Assembly (NCBI RefSeq): GCF_003751225.1
Contig: NZ_RJKE01000001.1
Location: 9,362,001 to 9,426,000, forward strand
Direction of reading: 5' to 3'
DNA length: 64,000 nucleotides
Source of the DNA: Actinocorallia herbida
Lineage (GTDB): Bacteria; Actinomycetota; Actinomycetes; Streptosporangiales; Streptosporangiaceae
Shown here: piece after piece, positions 1 to 7,817 of the stretch
How positions within the stretch are numbered: the first letter of the stretch is position 1
How the letters are laid out: the number at the start of each line of letters is the position of its first letter
The notes under the pieces: generated by a model
Told to the model about the DNA's origin: nothing
Seen by the model: the letters and a program-made list of their open reading frames with translations, nothing else
Databases searched by the model: none
Translations under genes and position numbers: made by a program

Positions 1-1014
1 CCCCTTGTGCGGGGTGTCCGGGGTGCCCTCGTACATGACGGAGGTGGCGCCGTTGGCTAGCGGCCCGTAGACGAGGTAGGAGTGGCCGGTCACCCACCCG
101 ACGTCCGCGGTGCACCAGTAGACGTCGGTCTCCGGCTTGAGGTCGAACACCGCCCAGTGGGTGTAGGCGACCTGGGTGAGGTAGCCGCCGGTGGTGTGCA
201 GGATGCCCTTCGGCTTCCCGGTCGTCCCGGAGGTGTAGAGGATGAACAGGGGGTGCTCGGCCTCGTGCGGCTGCGCCGTGTGCTCGGCGGACTGCCTGTC
301 GACGACGTCGTGCCACCACAGGTCGCGGTCGGTCCACTCGACGTCCTGGCCGGTGCGGCGGACGACGAGGACGTTCTCGACGGTGTCGGTGACCGCCTGG
401 TCCACGGTCGGCTTGAGCGCGCTGGGGGCGCCGCGCCGGTACCCGCCGTCGGCGGTGATGACGAGCTTGGCCTGGGCGTCCTCGATGCGGCTGCGCAGGG
501 CGCTGACGGAGAAGCCGCCGAAGACGACGGAGTGGGTGGCGCCGATCCTCGCGCAGGCGAGCATCGCCACCGCGGTCTCGGGGATCATGGGCATGTAGAT
601 GGCTACCCGGTCGCCCTTGGTCACGCCCAGTTCGGTGAGCGCGTTGGCCGCCTTGCAGACCTCGTCCTTGAGTTCGGTGTACGTGATCGTCCTCGTGTCG
701 CCGGGCTCGCCCTCCCAGTGGAAGGCCACCCTGCCGCCGTTGCCCGCCTCGACGTGGCGGTCGACGCAGTTGTAGGCGATGTTCAGCTCGCCGCCCACGA
801 ACCACTTGGCGAAGGGGGCGTTGCTCCAGTCGAGCACCTGAGTCCAGGGCGTCGCCCAGTCCAGCCGCTCGGCCTGGCGCGACCAGAAGCCGAGGCGGTC
901 GTCGGCCGCCTCCGCGTAGGCCGACTCCTTGACGTTCGCCTGCGCGGCGAGGTCCGCCGGCGGCGCGAACCTGCGGTTCTCCCGCAAAAGATTCGACAGC
1001 GCTTCCTGGCTCAC
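1..1014 (-). CDS. acs: acetyl-CoA synthetase, N-terminal part (cut by window edge)
   Basis: AMP-forming acetate-CoA ligase, which turns acetate, ATP and CoA into acetyl-CoA in the cytosol. The 338 codons present begin [19 protein letters not shown] and carry the family N-terminal region ([19 protein letters not shown]), the [17 protein letters not shown] and HSVVFGGFS segments, and the adenylation P-loop [11 protein letters not shown] near residue 259. A full enzyme is about 650 residues, so roughly half lies outside the window. The GTG start at 1014 is chosen because AGGAG stands just upstream at a good distance and no conserved sequence precedes it. It is divergent from the Fic-like gene, as next to the tad locus in Streptomyces. 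Confidence 0.93.
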   Translation of the reverse strand, partial: MSQEALSNLLRENRRFAPPADLAAQANVKESAYAEAADDRLGFWSRQAERLDWATPWTQVLDWSNAPFAKWFVGGELNIAYNCVDRHVEAGNGGRVAFHWEGEPGDTRTITYTELKDEVCKAANALTELGVTKGDRVAIYMPMIPETAVAMLACARIGATHSVVFGGFSVSALRSRIEDAQAKLVITADGGYRRGAPSALKPTVDQAVTDTVENVLVVRRTGQDVEWTDRDLWWHDVVDRQSAEHTAQPHEAEHPLFILYTSGTTGKPKGILHTTGGYLTQVAYTHWAVFDLKPETDVYWCTADVGWVTGHSYLVYGPLANGATSVMYEGTPDTPHKG

Positions 1015-1055
1015 GGGGTGCTCCTTAGTGCCGCGGTCATGCCCTGGGGACTTCC

Positions 1056-1086
1056 ACTTAATCGGGGAGCCGGTGTGGGCTGTCAA
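1056..1086 (-). promoter_or_regulatory. candidate acs promoter
   Basis: On the minus strand a perfect TTGACA (1081-1086) is followed after 19 bases by TTAAGT (1056-1061), about 40 bases upstream of the acs start. The -35 is ideal, but the spacer is long and the -10 is weak. Confidence 0.4.
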
Positions 1087-1151
1087 GTACGGACTTACTT
1101 CAAGGTTTCCTTACAAATAGTACGTGACGCAGGACACGTCGCCTGCCTGTG

Positions 1152-1157
1152 TAACCT
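1152..1157 (+). promoter_or_regulatory. candidate -10 box for a leaderless transcript of the Fic-like gene
   Basis: TAACCT ends 7 bases before the GTG at 1165, so transcription would begin at or next to the start codon. No Shine-Dalgarno sequence is present, which fits a leaderless mRNA. Confidence 0.4.
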
Positions 1158-1164
1158 CTGCCCC

Positions 1165-1920
1165 GTGGACGACGCTCTTCTTCAAGTCTCTCTGCTTCCC
1201 GGCGTCGAGGAGGCCTGCGACACGGCCCGCCAAGCCGTCGACAGGCTTCGCGGGCACCGCGTCCTGCGGCGCAAGAGCACCGAGGTCTCGACCGAGTCGC
1301 TGCTGCGCGGCGCGCGAGCCTCGGCGGCGCTGGAAGGCGCCCAGGCGCACCTGGAGGAGGTGCGCGCCGGGCACGCCACGCATCCGCTGGTCCAGGGCGC
1401 GCTGCGGATCTCCGGCGAGATGGGGCCGCTCGGTGCGGCCTGGAAGACCGCGCCCCGGCAGGTCTTCGCGCGCCTCCACGTCCTCGCGGCCCGTGACGTC
1501 GTCTCGTCCGACGAGCTGGGACGGCCCCGTAGCGAGGGGTCTCCTTCCGCCAGCGAGGTGGCGGCCCGCCTCGACGCGCTGAGCGACCTGCTCACGGGGA
1601 AGTCCAAGGCGCCCGCCGTGGTGGTCTCCGCCATCGTCCACGGGGAACTGCTCGCCCTTCGGCCGTTCGGCTCGGCCGACGGCCTCGTCGCGCGCGCCGC
1701 GGCCCGGCTGACGCTCATCGACCGCGGTCTCGACCCCAAGGCGCTGGTCTCCCCCGAGGTCGGGCACATGGAACTCGAGGCGGAGTACCGCAAGGCCTTC
1801 GACGGCTACCTGTCCGGGACCGGAGAGGGCGTCGCCGAGTGGATCAAGCACTGCGCCGACGCGGTCGTGCACGGCGCACGGGACTCCCAGACGCTCTGCG
1901 AGGCCATGCAGCGCGGCTGA
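1165..1920 (+). CDS. Fic-like protein with degenerate active-site motif
   Basis: A 251-residue cytosolic protein. Related actinobacterial genes beside acs and the tad locus are annotated as Fic family or oxidoreductase. Fic enzymes transfer AMP using HxFx(D/E)GNGRxxR. The matching segment here reads LRPFGSADGLVAR near residues 170-182: the catalytic His is Arg, the acidic residue is Ser and the first Arg is Leu, so classical AMPylation looks unlikely. The upstream VVVSAIVHGELLAL helix fits the Fic fold. GTG 1165 is preferred because of the -10 box directly upstream; the open frame extends much further 5' only as antisense to acs. The family assignment is from memory and moderate. Confidence 0.7.
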   Translation: MDDALLQVSLLPGVEEACDTARQAVDRLRGHRVLRRKSTEVSTESLLRGARASAALEGAQAHLEEVRAGHATHPLVQGALRISGEMGPLGAAWKTAPRQVFARLHVLAARDVVSSDELGRPRSEGSPSASEVAARLDALSDLLTGKSKAPAVVVSAIVHGELLALRPFGSADGLVARAAARLTLIDRGLDPKALVSPEVGHMELEAEYRKAFDGYLSGTGEGVAEWIKHCADAVVHGARDSQTLCEAMQRG

Positions 1921-2584
1921 ACCGGCTGTTCCGGGCCCTGGACGGGCGCGCGCCGGGAGGTGACGGGCGGCGTCTTCCGGATCGTGCTCGGTGACGCCAC
2001 CCGCCTTCACGTCACGCTCGGCTACCAGGCGTGCAATTCGTCATCGCCGGATCGGGCTCTGCCCGTCGCGGCGGCGCCTTCCGTGGCTGTTCGCGCGTGG
2101 GTACCGGGGTGCCGTGCCGGACACTTCGTCCGTGTTTCCGGTCTACGCCTTCCGCGGCCGTCTGACAAGGGGCGATGCGGAAATTCCGCAGTTCCCGGCC
2201 GGGGCGTGCACGACGCGGTTATGGAGCTCGCCCAACGGGGCCATTGGGGTATTCGGTGCGCTTTCCTGGTGATCTTCGGCGGGATCAATTCGATCACCCT
2301 CGGTGATCCATGCCGAGGGGACCAGAAAAAAGCTCATGGTTATCAGGGCCGATCCTCGACGGAAGCGTCCGTGATCGGGCAGCATATGAACTATCTGCCG
2401 ACACGGCGGCGGACGGGACCGCGCAAACCCGTCCCACTTGACTTTCCCCCAAAGGATGGGCCCGGCTCTACCCCCCCGGAGCCGGACCATCGCGACGGCC
2501 CCCGCTCTCCCCCCCGGCGGGGGTCGTCGCACTTATCCACAGGCGCCTCAGCGGGATCCGCGCGATTCGGGGAGTGTGTTCCCC
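1921..2584. other. 664-base intergenic stretch
   Basis: No convincing gene. Overlapping open frames on both strands lack family features. Parts are AT-richer than the surroundings (2270-2400). A perfect stem with 3-base loop, GATCACC/GGTGATC, lies at 2292-2308 and may be an operator or processed RNA element. A perfect DnaA-type box lies at 2533-2541, and TTGACT at 2439-2444 is a possible -35 for the tad operon without a clear -10. A remnant of a lost gene is possible but not demonstrable by eye. Confidence 0.5.
2533..2541 (+). promoter_or_regulatory. DnaA-box-like nonamer
   Basis: TTATCCACA, the perfect consensus DnaA box, followed by GG. It lies 43 bases upstream of the ssd start. The same 11-mer recurs at 6670-6680 in front of the pilin gene. 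No origin features are present. Confidence 0.45.
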
Positions 2585-3568
2585 ATGAACGCACTGGTGC
2601 TTTCCACGAATCCCGGATTGGTCGACGAGGTCCGGCGGCTCGCCGCCGCCGCGTCCGTCGAAGTATCGGTCGCGCGCGATACGGCAGAGGCGCGCGGCTC
2701 CTTGCAGAATGCCGCTCTTGTCCTGGTCGGGGCGGATTTACCGGGCAGGATTCCGCGCCGTGGCGGCGTCGTCATGCTGGCCAGGGCCGCCACGGTCCCG
2801 GTGTTCCGGCGGGCGATGGACCTCGGCGCCGAACGCGTCGCCGTCCTGCCTGACGAGGAGGACTGGCTGGCCGAACGTATGGCCAGGGCGTGCCTGCCCG
2901 GCGCCTTCGGGAGGCGGATCGCCGTCACCGGGGCGCGCGGCGGAGCCGGCGCGTCGGTCTTCGCCACGACCCTGGCCCTGATGGCCGCCCGCGGCGGGGC
3001 GCGGGTCCTCCTGGTCGATCTCGACGCCGGGGGTGGCGGACTGGACACGCTGCTCGGGCTCGAAGGCACGCCGGGCACCCGGTGGCCGGATCTCGCGGGG
3101 CTGCGCGGACGTCTGGCGCCACGCGCGCTGGAGGAGGAGGTCCCGTCCGCGCGGGGGGTGGCGGTGCTCTCCCACGCACACGACCGGCCGTGCGCGCTGC
3201 GGCCCGAGGTCGTCGCCTCCGTCCTGGCGACCGCACAGCGTGCCTACGACCTCGTCATCACCGACCGGCCACGGGATCTCGCCCTTACGGCGGACCGAAC
3301 CGTCCTGCTCGTCCCGGCGGAGGTGCGCGGGGTCCTCGCGGCCCGGTCCGTTGCGGCGGGGCCGGACGAGCCGCTTCTGGTCACCCGCGGGCCGGCGCCC
3401 GGCGGCCTGGCGCCCCGTGCCGTCGCCGAGTCGCTGTGCCTCCCGCTCTCGGGCCACTACGACTTCGAACGCGGAGTCCCGGCCGCTCTGGAGCGAGCGG
3501 CGCCACCCGTGCGGGGACGGCTCGCCCGCCTGTGCGCCCGGCTGCTCGACGGCCCCTTGGCGGCCTGA
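2585..3568 (+). CDS. ssd: CpaE/Ssd-like septum-site-determining ATPase homologue
   Basis: A 327-residue protein of the helicase/secretion-neighbourhood CpaE-like family (Rv3660c/Ssd type). A receiver-like N-terminus (1-105) precedes a MinD-like domain. The usual KGGxGKT loop reads GARGGAGAS near residues 115-123, so both lysines of the deviant Walker A motif are gone; VLLVDLDAGGGGLD follows. In the family it acts at the cell pole or septum, likely placing the Tad machine. The ATG start follows only a weak SD-like GGGGAG. The next gene starts 56 bases downstream on the same strand, so it is the first gene of the tad operon. Confidence 0.85.
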   Translation: MNALVLSTNPGLVDEVRRLAAAASVEVSVARDTAEARGSLQNAALVLVGADLPGRIPRRGGVVMLARAATVPVFRRAMDLGAERVAVLPDEEDWLAERMARACLPGAFGRRIAVTGARGGAGASVFATTLALMAARGGARVLLVDLDAGGGGLDTLLGLEGTPGTRWPDLAGLRGRLAPRALEEEVPSARGVAVLSHAHDRPCALRPEVVASVLATAQRAYDLVITDRPRDLALTADRTVLLVPAEVRGVLAARSVAAGPDEPLLVTRGPAPGGLAPRAVAESLCLPLSGHYDFERGVPAALERAAPPVRGRLARLCARLLDGPLAA

Positions 3569-3624
3569 TGGAGCCGCCGCCTCCTCCGCGACGCGCGGAG
3601 GCCGAAGACCCGACTGGAGGAACC

Positions 3625-4806
3625 ATGAACTGGGCGGAAGCCGTCAGGGGGCGGCTCGTCGAGAGCCGGAGCGCCGCCACACCCGGCGCGGTGGCCGCGG
3701 CGCTGCGGGCGGAGGAACGCGCGTTGGGCGACGCCGAAGTGCTCAGCCTCGCCCGCGAGGTCCGCGCCGACCTGGTCGGCGCGGGGCCGCTGGAGCCGCT
3801 GCTGCGCGATCCGTCGGTGACCGATGTGCTGGTCAACGGCCCGGACGAGGTGTGGGTGGAGAGCCGAGGAATGCTGTTGCGCACGGGGGTGCGGTTCGCC
3901 GACGACAGGGAGGTCCGCAGGCTCGCCCAGCGCCTCGCCGCCGCGGCGGGCAGAAGGCTCGACGACGCGGCACCGTACGTCGACGCGCGGCTGCCAGGGG
4001 GCGTGCGCCTGCACGCCGTCCTCGCGCCCGTGGCACCTGGAGGCACCTGCTTGTCTCTGCGGTCGCCACGGGGACGTGCCTTCACCTTGCCCGAACTCGT
4101 AGAGGCGGGATCCGTATGCCGGGCCGGAGCAGAACTGCTGGCGGCGCTCGTAAGGGCACGACTCGCTTTCCTCGTCACGGGCGGCACCGGTACAGGGAAG
4201 ACCACCTTGCTGAGCTGTCTTCTCGGGCTGGCCTCACCGGCCGAGCGGCTGCTGCTCGTCGAGGACTCGGCAGAACTGCGGCCGGACCATCCGCACGTCG
4301 TCCGGCTGGAGGCGCGACCGCCCAACATCGAGGGCGCGGGCGGCGTCACCCTGCACGACCTCGTCCGCCAGGCGCTGCGCATGCGTCCCGACCGGCTGGT
4401 GGTCGGCGAGGTCAGGGGCGGCGAAGCGGTTGAACTGCTCAATGCGCTCAATACCGGACATGAAGGAGGATGTGGAACGCTCCATGCGAACGCCCCGGAA
4501 GACGTCCCGGCCCGGCTGGAGGCGCTCGGCTGCGCCGCGGGGCTCACGCGTGAGGCGCTGCACAGCCAGCTCGCGGCGGCGCTCGACGTCGTCGTCCACC
4601 TGGATCGGCAGGGCCCGCTGCGCCGCGTCAGCCAGATCGCCGTGCTCCTCCGGGCGCCCTCCGGCCTCGTCGAGGCGCACCCCGCCGTCCGCCTCACCCC
4701 ATCGGGCCTGTCCTTCGCACCCGCAGCGGGCCCGCTGCTGACACGGCTGGGCTGGGCACCGCCAGAGGCGGCCCACCGAGCTGACCGCCCGGAACGCGCC
4801 GCATGA
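3625..4806 (+). CDS. tadA: TadA/CpaF family secretion ATPase
   Basis: A 393-residue hexameric ATPase that powers assembly of Flp-type pili or pseudopili at the inner face of the membrane. It has the N-terminal DPSVTDVLVNGPDEVWVE segment, Walker A GGTGTGKTT near residues 186-194, VEDSAEL, MRPDRLVVGEVRGGEA (Walker B region near 253-268), and the His-box-like GCGTLHANAPED. Length is typical. ATG 3625 follows a strong GGAGG with 4-5 bases spacing. Its TGA overlaps an ATG (ATGA at 4803) that opens a 92-codon frame of unclear status in front of tadB. Confidence 0.93.
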   Translation: MNWAEAVRGRLVESRSAATPGAVAAALRAEERALGDAEVLSLAREVRADLVGAGPLEPLLRDPSVTDVLVNGPDEVWVESRGMLLRTGVRFADDREVRRLAQRLAAAAGRRLDDAAPYVDARLPGGVRLHAVLAPVAPGGTCLSLRSPRGRAFTLPELVEAGSVCRAGAELLAALVRARLAFLVTGGTGTGKTTLLSCLLGLASPAERLLLVEDSAELRPDHPHVVRLEARPPNIEGAGGVTLHDLVRQALRMRPDRLVVGEVRGGEAVELLNALNTGHEGGCGTLHANAPEDVPARLEALGCAAGLTREALHSQLAAALDVVVHLDRQGPLRRVSQIAVLLRAPSGLVEAHPAVRLTPSGLSFAPAAGPLLTRLGWAPPEAAHRADRPERAA

Positions 4807-5081
4807 GCGCACGCGCACACCAAGCACCACCCGCAGCCGCACCTGGCCGCCCATCCTCCGGGCAGCCAGCAGGCCCACCTGCGCGGTCGCGTTTCGCGCC
4901 GTTCGGCGCAACCGCGCGCTCGCTCTCCAGGCGGCCCGGGGGCCGACATGCGTGGGTGCCGTTCGGGGTGGGCGGGCGCTGTTCTCCGGGCAGTCCGGGG
5001 GTTCGCATGTGCGGGTGCCTTTCGGGTTGTTCGGGGTGGGCGGGCGCTCCTTTTCTGAGCGGTTCGGGGGTGTTCGGGTGA
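4803..5081 (+). other. 92-codon frame nested between tadA and tadB, coding status unclear
   Basis: This frame opens with ATGA overlapping the tadA stop and closes with a TGA overlapping the tadB GTG start (GTGA at 5078). Such paired 4-base overlaps usually mean translational coupling. Against this, the product (MSARAHQAPPAAAPGR...) is low complexity, rich in Pro, Gly, Arg and later Cys, without a fold signature, and third-position G+C is lower than in neighbours. It also contains a direct repeat. It could be a real coupling peptide, or an expanded spacer that happens to stay open so ribosomes can reach tadB. Confidence 0.3.
4961..5048 (+). repeat. 20-base direct repeat in the tadA-tadB spacer
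   Basis: GTTCGGGGTGGGCGGGCGCT occurs exactly at 4961-4980 and 5029-5048, 68 bases apart, each preceded by a related GGGTGCC segment. This suggests local duplication within G-rich spacer DNA. Confidence 0.85.
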
Positions 5082-5758
5082 GGGTGTTCGGCTGGGGGGT
5101 CCTGCCGTTCGGCGGGGTGTCCGCGCGGCGGTTGTCCGCGCTGGAGGGGCGCGGGGGTCCGGTGGGGGGAGGTCTGCGGGAGTGGTCTGCGGGGCTGGTG
5201 CGTGAACTGCGGCGTGGGCGGGAGGCCGAGGCCTGGGCGGCGGCGGTGGTGGAACTGTGCGATGGGCTCGGCGCGGAACTCGTCGCCGGGAGGGCGCCTG
5301 AGGAGGCGCTCGCGGCGGCGGTCGAGGTGCTGCCCGCGCCGCATCGCGACGCCCTCGCCGGGCTTCCGTCGGCCCCGGACATCCCGCGTGCCTTGCGGGA
5401 GGTGGCCGCCCGGCCAGGAGCACAGGCGCTGCGGCTGCTCGCCGCGTGCTGGAGCATCGGCGTCGAACGCGGCGCCGCCTTCGCGCCCGTCATCGACGGC
5501 CTGGCGGCGGCCCTTCGCGACGAGCGGGCCCACCGCGGCGCCGTCCGCGCCCAGCTCGCCGGTGCCAGAACGACGGCCCGCCTCCTCGCGGTCCTCCCCG
5601 CCTTGGGCCTCGCCATGTCCTGGTCCCTGGGCGCGGACCCCCTCTCGTTCCTCTTCACCACTCTTCCCGGCCTCCTCTGCCTCATCGCGGCCTTGGCGCT
5701 GGACACCGCAGGTCTCCTGTGGACCACCAGGATCGCCAACGCCGCCCAGCACCCCTGA
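5078..5758 (+). CDS. tadB: TadB-like inner-membrane platform protein (T2SF family)
   Basis: About 226 residues with the T2SF pattern: AELVAGRAPEEALAAAVEVLP, LRLLAACWSIGVERGAAFAPVIDGLAAALRDE (the helical domain), then two C-terminal membrane spans around LLAVLPALGLAMSWSLG and LLCLIAALALDTAGLLW. It forms the membrane base of the pilus machine with TadC. The N-terminal membrane segment common in other TadB proteins is not obvious. GTG 5078 is chosen for its overlap with the preceding TGA; upstream in-frame residues are low-complexity spacer. Confidence 0.8.
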   Translation: MRVFGWGVLPFGGVSARRLSALEGRGGPVGGGLREWSAGLVRELRRGREAEAWAAAVVELCDGLGAELVAGRAPEEALAAAVEVLPAPHRDALAGLPSAPDIPRALREVAARPGAQALRLLAACWSIGVERGAAFAPVIDGLAAALRDERAHRGAVRAQLAGARTTARLLAVLPALGLAMSWSLGADPLSFLFTTLPGLLCLIAALALDTAGLLWTTRIANAAQHP

Positions 5759-5960
5759 CCCGCTGACGTGGGCGTGCGGGCGGGACCCGATGCGGCGGGC
5801 GCTCTCCGCCGGAGGCGTCGGTGCGCCGGTGCGCCGGTGCGGGCGCTCCTCGTCGGGTCGTAGCCGGTATGTGGTGGGAGCGGGTTGTTCGTGGCTTTTG
5901 AAGGTGCCTCAGCTTTTGGGTGTAGTGCCGTGGGCGGGCTTGTTGGGAGAGAGGATCGGG

Positions 5961-6653
5961 ATGGGCGGAGTGCGGACGGGGCGTGGGGCTCGGCGGCGGC
6001 TGGAGAGGGCCGTGCGGGGGCCTGAGGGGACGGCGGCGGAGGGCCGGGGCTCGGGGGAGGTTCGGGGTGCGGTGCTGTGCGGGGTCGTCGGACTGGGTGT
6101 CTGGGCCTTCTTCGGGGGGATCGGCGGAATTCTGGCGGGGGCGATGGCGGCGGGGTGGTGCCGGTGGTGGTGGGGGAGGCGGGAACCTCCGGAGGCAGGG
6201 CGGCGCAGACGGCGGCTGGAGTCGGACCTGCCCGTCGCGGTGGAGCTGCTCGCCGCCTGTCTCGGCGCGGGAGTGGGCTGGGCGGACGCCGTCGAAGCCG
6301 TCGGGGAGGCGCTCGGCGGGCCTGTCGGCGAGGAGTTCGAGGCGGTCGCGGTGCGCGTCGGACTGGGCGCCGACCCCGCGGACGCGTGGGCCGCGCGGGC
6401 GTCTGACCCGGCGCTGGCGCCGCTCGCACGGGCCGCGGCGCGGGCCGGACGCGGCGGCGCGCCTCTCTCGCCCGTGCTGACCCGGCTGTCCAGGGACCAG
6501 CGCAGCGCCGCGTCCGCCGCGGCCGAGGAACGGGCGCGGGAGGCCGGGGTCAAGGCGGTCGCGCCGCTCGGCCTGTGCTTCCTGCCGGCATTCGTGCTGG
6601 TCGGCATCGTCCCGGCGATCGCGGGCATCGCGCAGGGCATCGCGCTGCCCTGA
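5961..6653 (+). CDS. tadC: TadC-like inner-membrane platform protein (T2SF family)
   Basis: About 230 residues. An N-terminal membrane span (VLCGVVGLGVWAFFGGIGG), a basic stretch (EAGRRRRRLESDLPVAVELLAACLGAGV), the T2SF helical domain with VGLGADPADAWAARASDP, and a C-terminal membrane hairpin (LGLCFLPAFVLVGIVPAIAG) match TadC. ATG 5961 has a GAGAGG ribosome site; the open frame continues upstream but without family features. The 202 bases after tadB hold no clear gene. It is followed 106 bases later by the pilin gene. Confidence 0.85.
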   Translation: MGGVRTGRGARRRLERAVRGPEGTAAEGRGSGEVRGAVLCGVVGLGVWAFFGGIGGILAGAMAAGWCRWWWGRREPPEAGRRRRRLESDLPVAVELLAACLGAGVGWADAVEAVGEALGGPVGEEFEAVAVRVGLGADPADAWAARASDPALAPLARAAARAGRGGAPLSPVLTRLSRDQRSAASAAAEERAREAGVKAVAPLGLCFLPAFVLVGIVPAIAGIAQGIALP

Positions 6654-6669
6654 TCGTGCCGACAAAAAG

Positions 6670-6678
6670 TTATCCACA
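6670..6678 (+). promoter_or_regulatory. DnaA-box-like nonamer
   Basis: Perfect TTATCCACA followed by GG, 82 bases upstream of the pilin ATG and just after tadC. It is identical over 11 bases to the copy at 2533, upstream of ssd. Confidence 0.45.
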
Positions 6679-6759
6679 GGCCGGTAAACGATCTTGATGA
6701 GATCTGTGGATGCTGGGGTGACGCCGGACGAGGGTCCGGCCCCGAGACCGGGAGGTCAG

Positions 6760-6933
6760 ATGTGCGAGCTGCGCGGCAGAAGGTCGGACGCGGGCATGAC
6801 CACCGCGGAGTACGCGGTCGGCACGGTGGCGGCCGCGGCGTTCGCGGGCGTGCTGTTCAAGATCGTGTCAAGCGAAAGGGTGCAGGAACTGGTGTTAGCG
6901 ATCATCGACCGGGCACTCCAGCTCGTCGGCTGA
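6760..6933 (+). CDS. DUF4244 / Flp-like pilin
   Basis: A 57-residue prepilin-like protein and the probable main subunit of the Tad pilus. The leader MCELRGRRSDAG is followed by MTTAEYAVGTVAAAAFAGVLF, a class III prepilin pattern: cleavage after Gly, Glu at +5 and a hydrophobic helix. ATG 6760 follows GGGAGG at a good distance; a longer frame from 6694 would put the leader far inside the protein. It corresponds to Rv3656c in mycobacteria. No prepilin peptidase gene is in the window. Confidence 0.85.
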   Translation: MCELRGRRSDAGMTTAEYAVGTVAAAAFAGVLFKIVSSERVQELVLAIIDRALQLVG

Positions 6934-7349
6934 GCCGCGGTTCGGCGACGGTGGAGGTGGCGATGTCGCTGCCCGCCCTGCTGGCCGTCGCCGCGTACGC
7001 CCTCTGGGGCATCGCGGCGGCGGCTGCCCGCCTCACCTGCGTGGACGCCGCCCACGCGGGCGCGCGCGCCGCCGCCCGCGGCGAACCCTTCGAGGCGGTG
7101 CGCGCCCGCGTCCTGCGCGCCGCGCCGCCCCGCTCCACCCTGAGCCTCGTCCGCACCTCCGACACCACCCGCCTCACCCTCACCACCACCTACGCGCCGT
7201 CCACCGGAATCCCTTTCCCGCCCCTCACCTTCACCGTCACCGCCGAAGCCTTCACCGAGTCACACCCGCCCCCGGCCAACCCGTCTCCGCCGAACGAGGC
7301 CCCTCCCTATCCGTCTCCCGACCAGTCCCCGCCCAGCCCGTCCGAGTGA
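6930..7349 (+). CDS. tadE: TadE-like minor pilin, probable CTG start
   Basis: TadE family pseudopilin of about 139 residues. RGSATVEVAMSLPALLAVAAYALW is the typical prepilin site and helix, with Glu at +5 after the Gly-Ser cut. It is followed by CVDAAHAGARAAARGE and a proline-rich tail (HPPPANPSPPNEAPPYPSP). Between the stop of the preceding pilin and the GSATVE motif there is no in-frame ATG, GTG or TTG. The CTG at 6930 overlaps that stop (CTGA), so I propose it as start. GTG 6951 would remove the cleavage site. The start is uncertain; the gene is not. Confidence 0.7.
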   Translation: MSRGSATVEVAMSLPALLAVAAYALWGIAAAAARLTCVDAAHAGARAAARGEPFEAVRARVLRAAPPRSTLSLVRTSDTTRLTLTTTYAPSTGIPFPPLTFTVTAEAFTESHPPPANPSPPNEAPPYPSPDQSPPSPSE

Positions 7350-7817
7350 CAGCGAGGCTGAACGCGAGCACGCGAGGGGGCCGGGAGTCTGGGCGAGCCG
7401 AGCGTGCGGACGTGTGGCTGAGCCGGGCGTGCGGGTGGGCTGCGGGCGAGGCGGGGTGAGCTGAGCCCGCGGGTGCGCGGGCGCGAAGGGCGCGATCGAT
7501 GGGACCGGGCATGGGTGCGGGAGTGGGCTGGGTGTGAGGGCATGAGGGCTCGAGTGGTGGGCTTGGGCGTGTGGGTGCGCTTGATGGGCGGGGCGTGAGG
7601 GCGTTGGGCGTGTGGGTGCGCTCGGCGAGCGGGACATGGGAGGGCGTGAGGGCGGGCTGGTTGCGGGGCGAAGGCGGGCTGGGTGCGGGGCGAAGGCGGT
7701 CTGAGTGCGGGCTGGGTGCGGGACGAGAGCGGGTTGGGTGCGGGATGAGGGCGGGTTGGGTGCGGGGCGAAGGCGGGAGGGGTGGGTGTGGGGGTGCGGA
7801 GGTGGAGATCGAGTGAC
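7350..7817 (+). repeat. G-rich repeat region with a 22-base minisatellite
   Basis: 468 bases between the two tadE-like genes with no credible gene. Five 22-base units of the form GGGYTGGGTGCGGGRYGARRGC lie at 7654-7675, 7676-7697, 7709-7730, 7731-7752 and 7753-7774, with an 11-base partial unit at 7698-7708. Upstream, TTGGGCGTGTGGGTGCGCT appears twice (about 7561 and 7603). Runs of three or more G recur every few bases on the + strand, enough for G-quadruplex formation in the transcript or non-template strand. Long frames on the minus strand here are products of the repeat. Confidence 0.85.

Noticed and set aside
3381-5423. 680-codon minus-strand frame across ssd, tadA and tadB
   Set aside because: Arg/Pro/Ser-rich antisense frame without motifs; tadA on the other strand is certain.
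2533-6680. Replication origin suggested by DnaA boxes
   Set aside because: Only two perfect boxes, 4 kb apart, no dnaA/dnaN/gyrB genes and no box cluster.
7654-7774. CRISPR-like array of 22-base repeats
   Set aside because: Units are directly adjacent with no unique spacers and no cas genes; it is a minisatellite.
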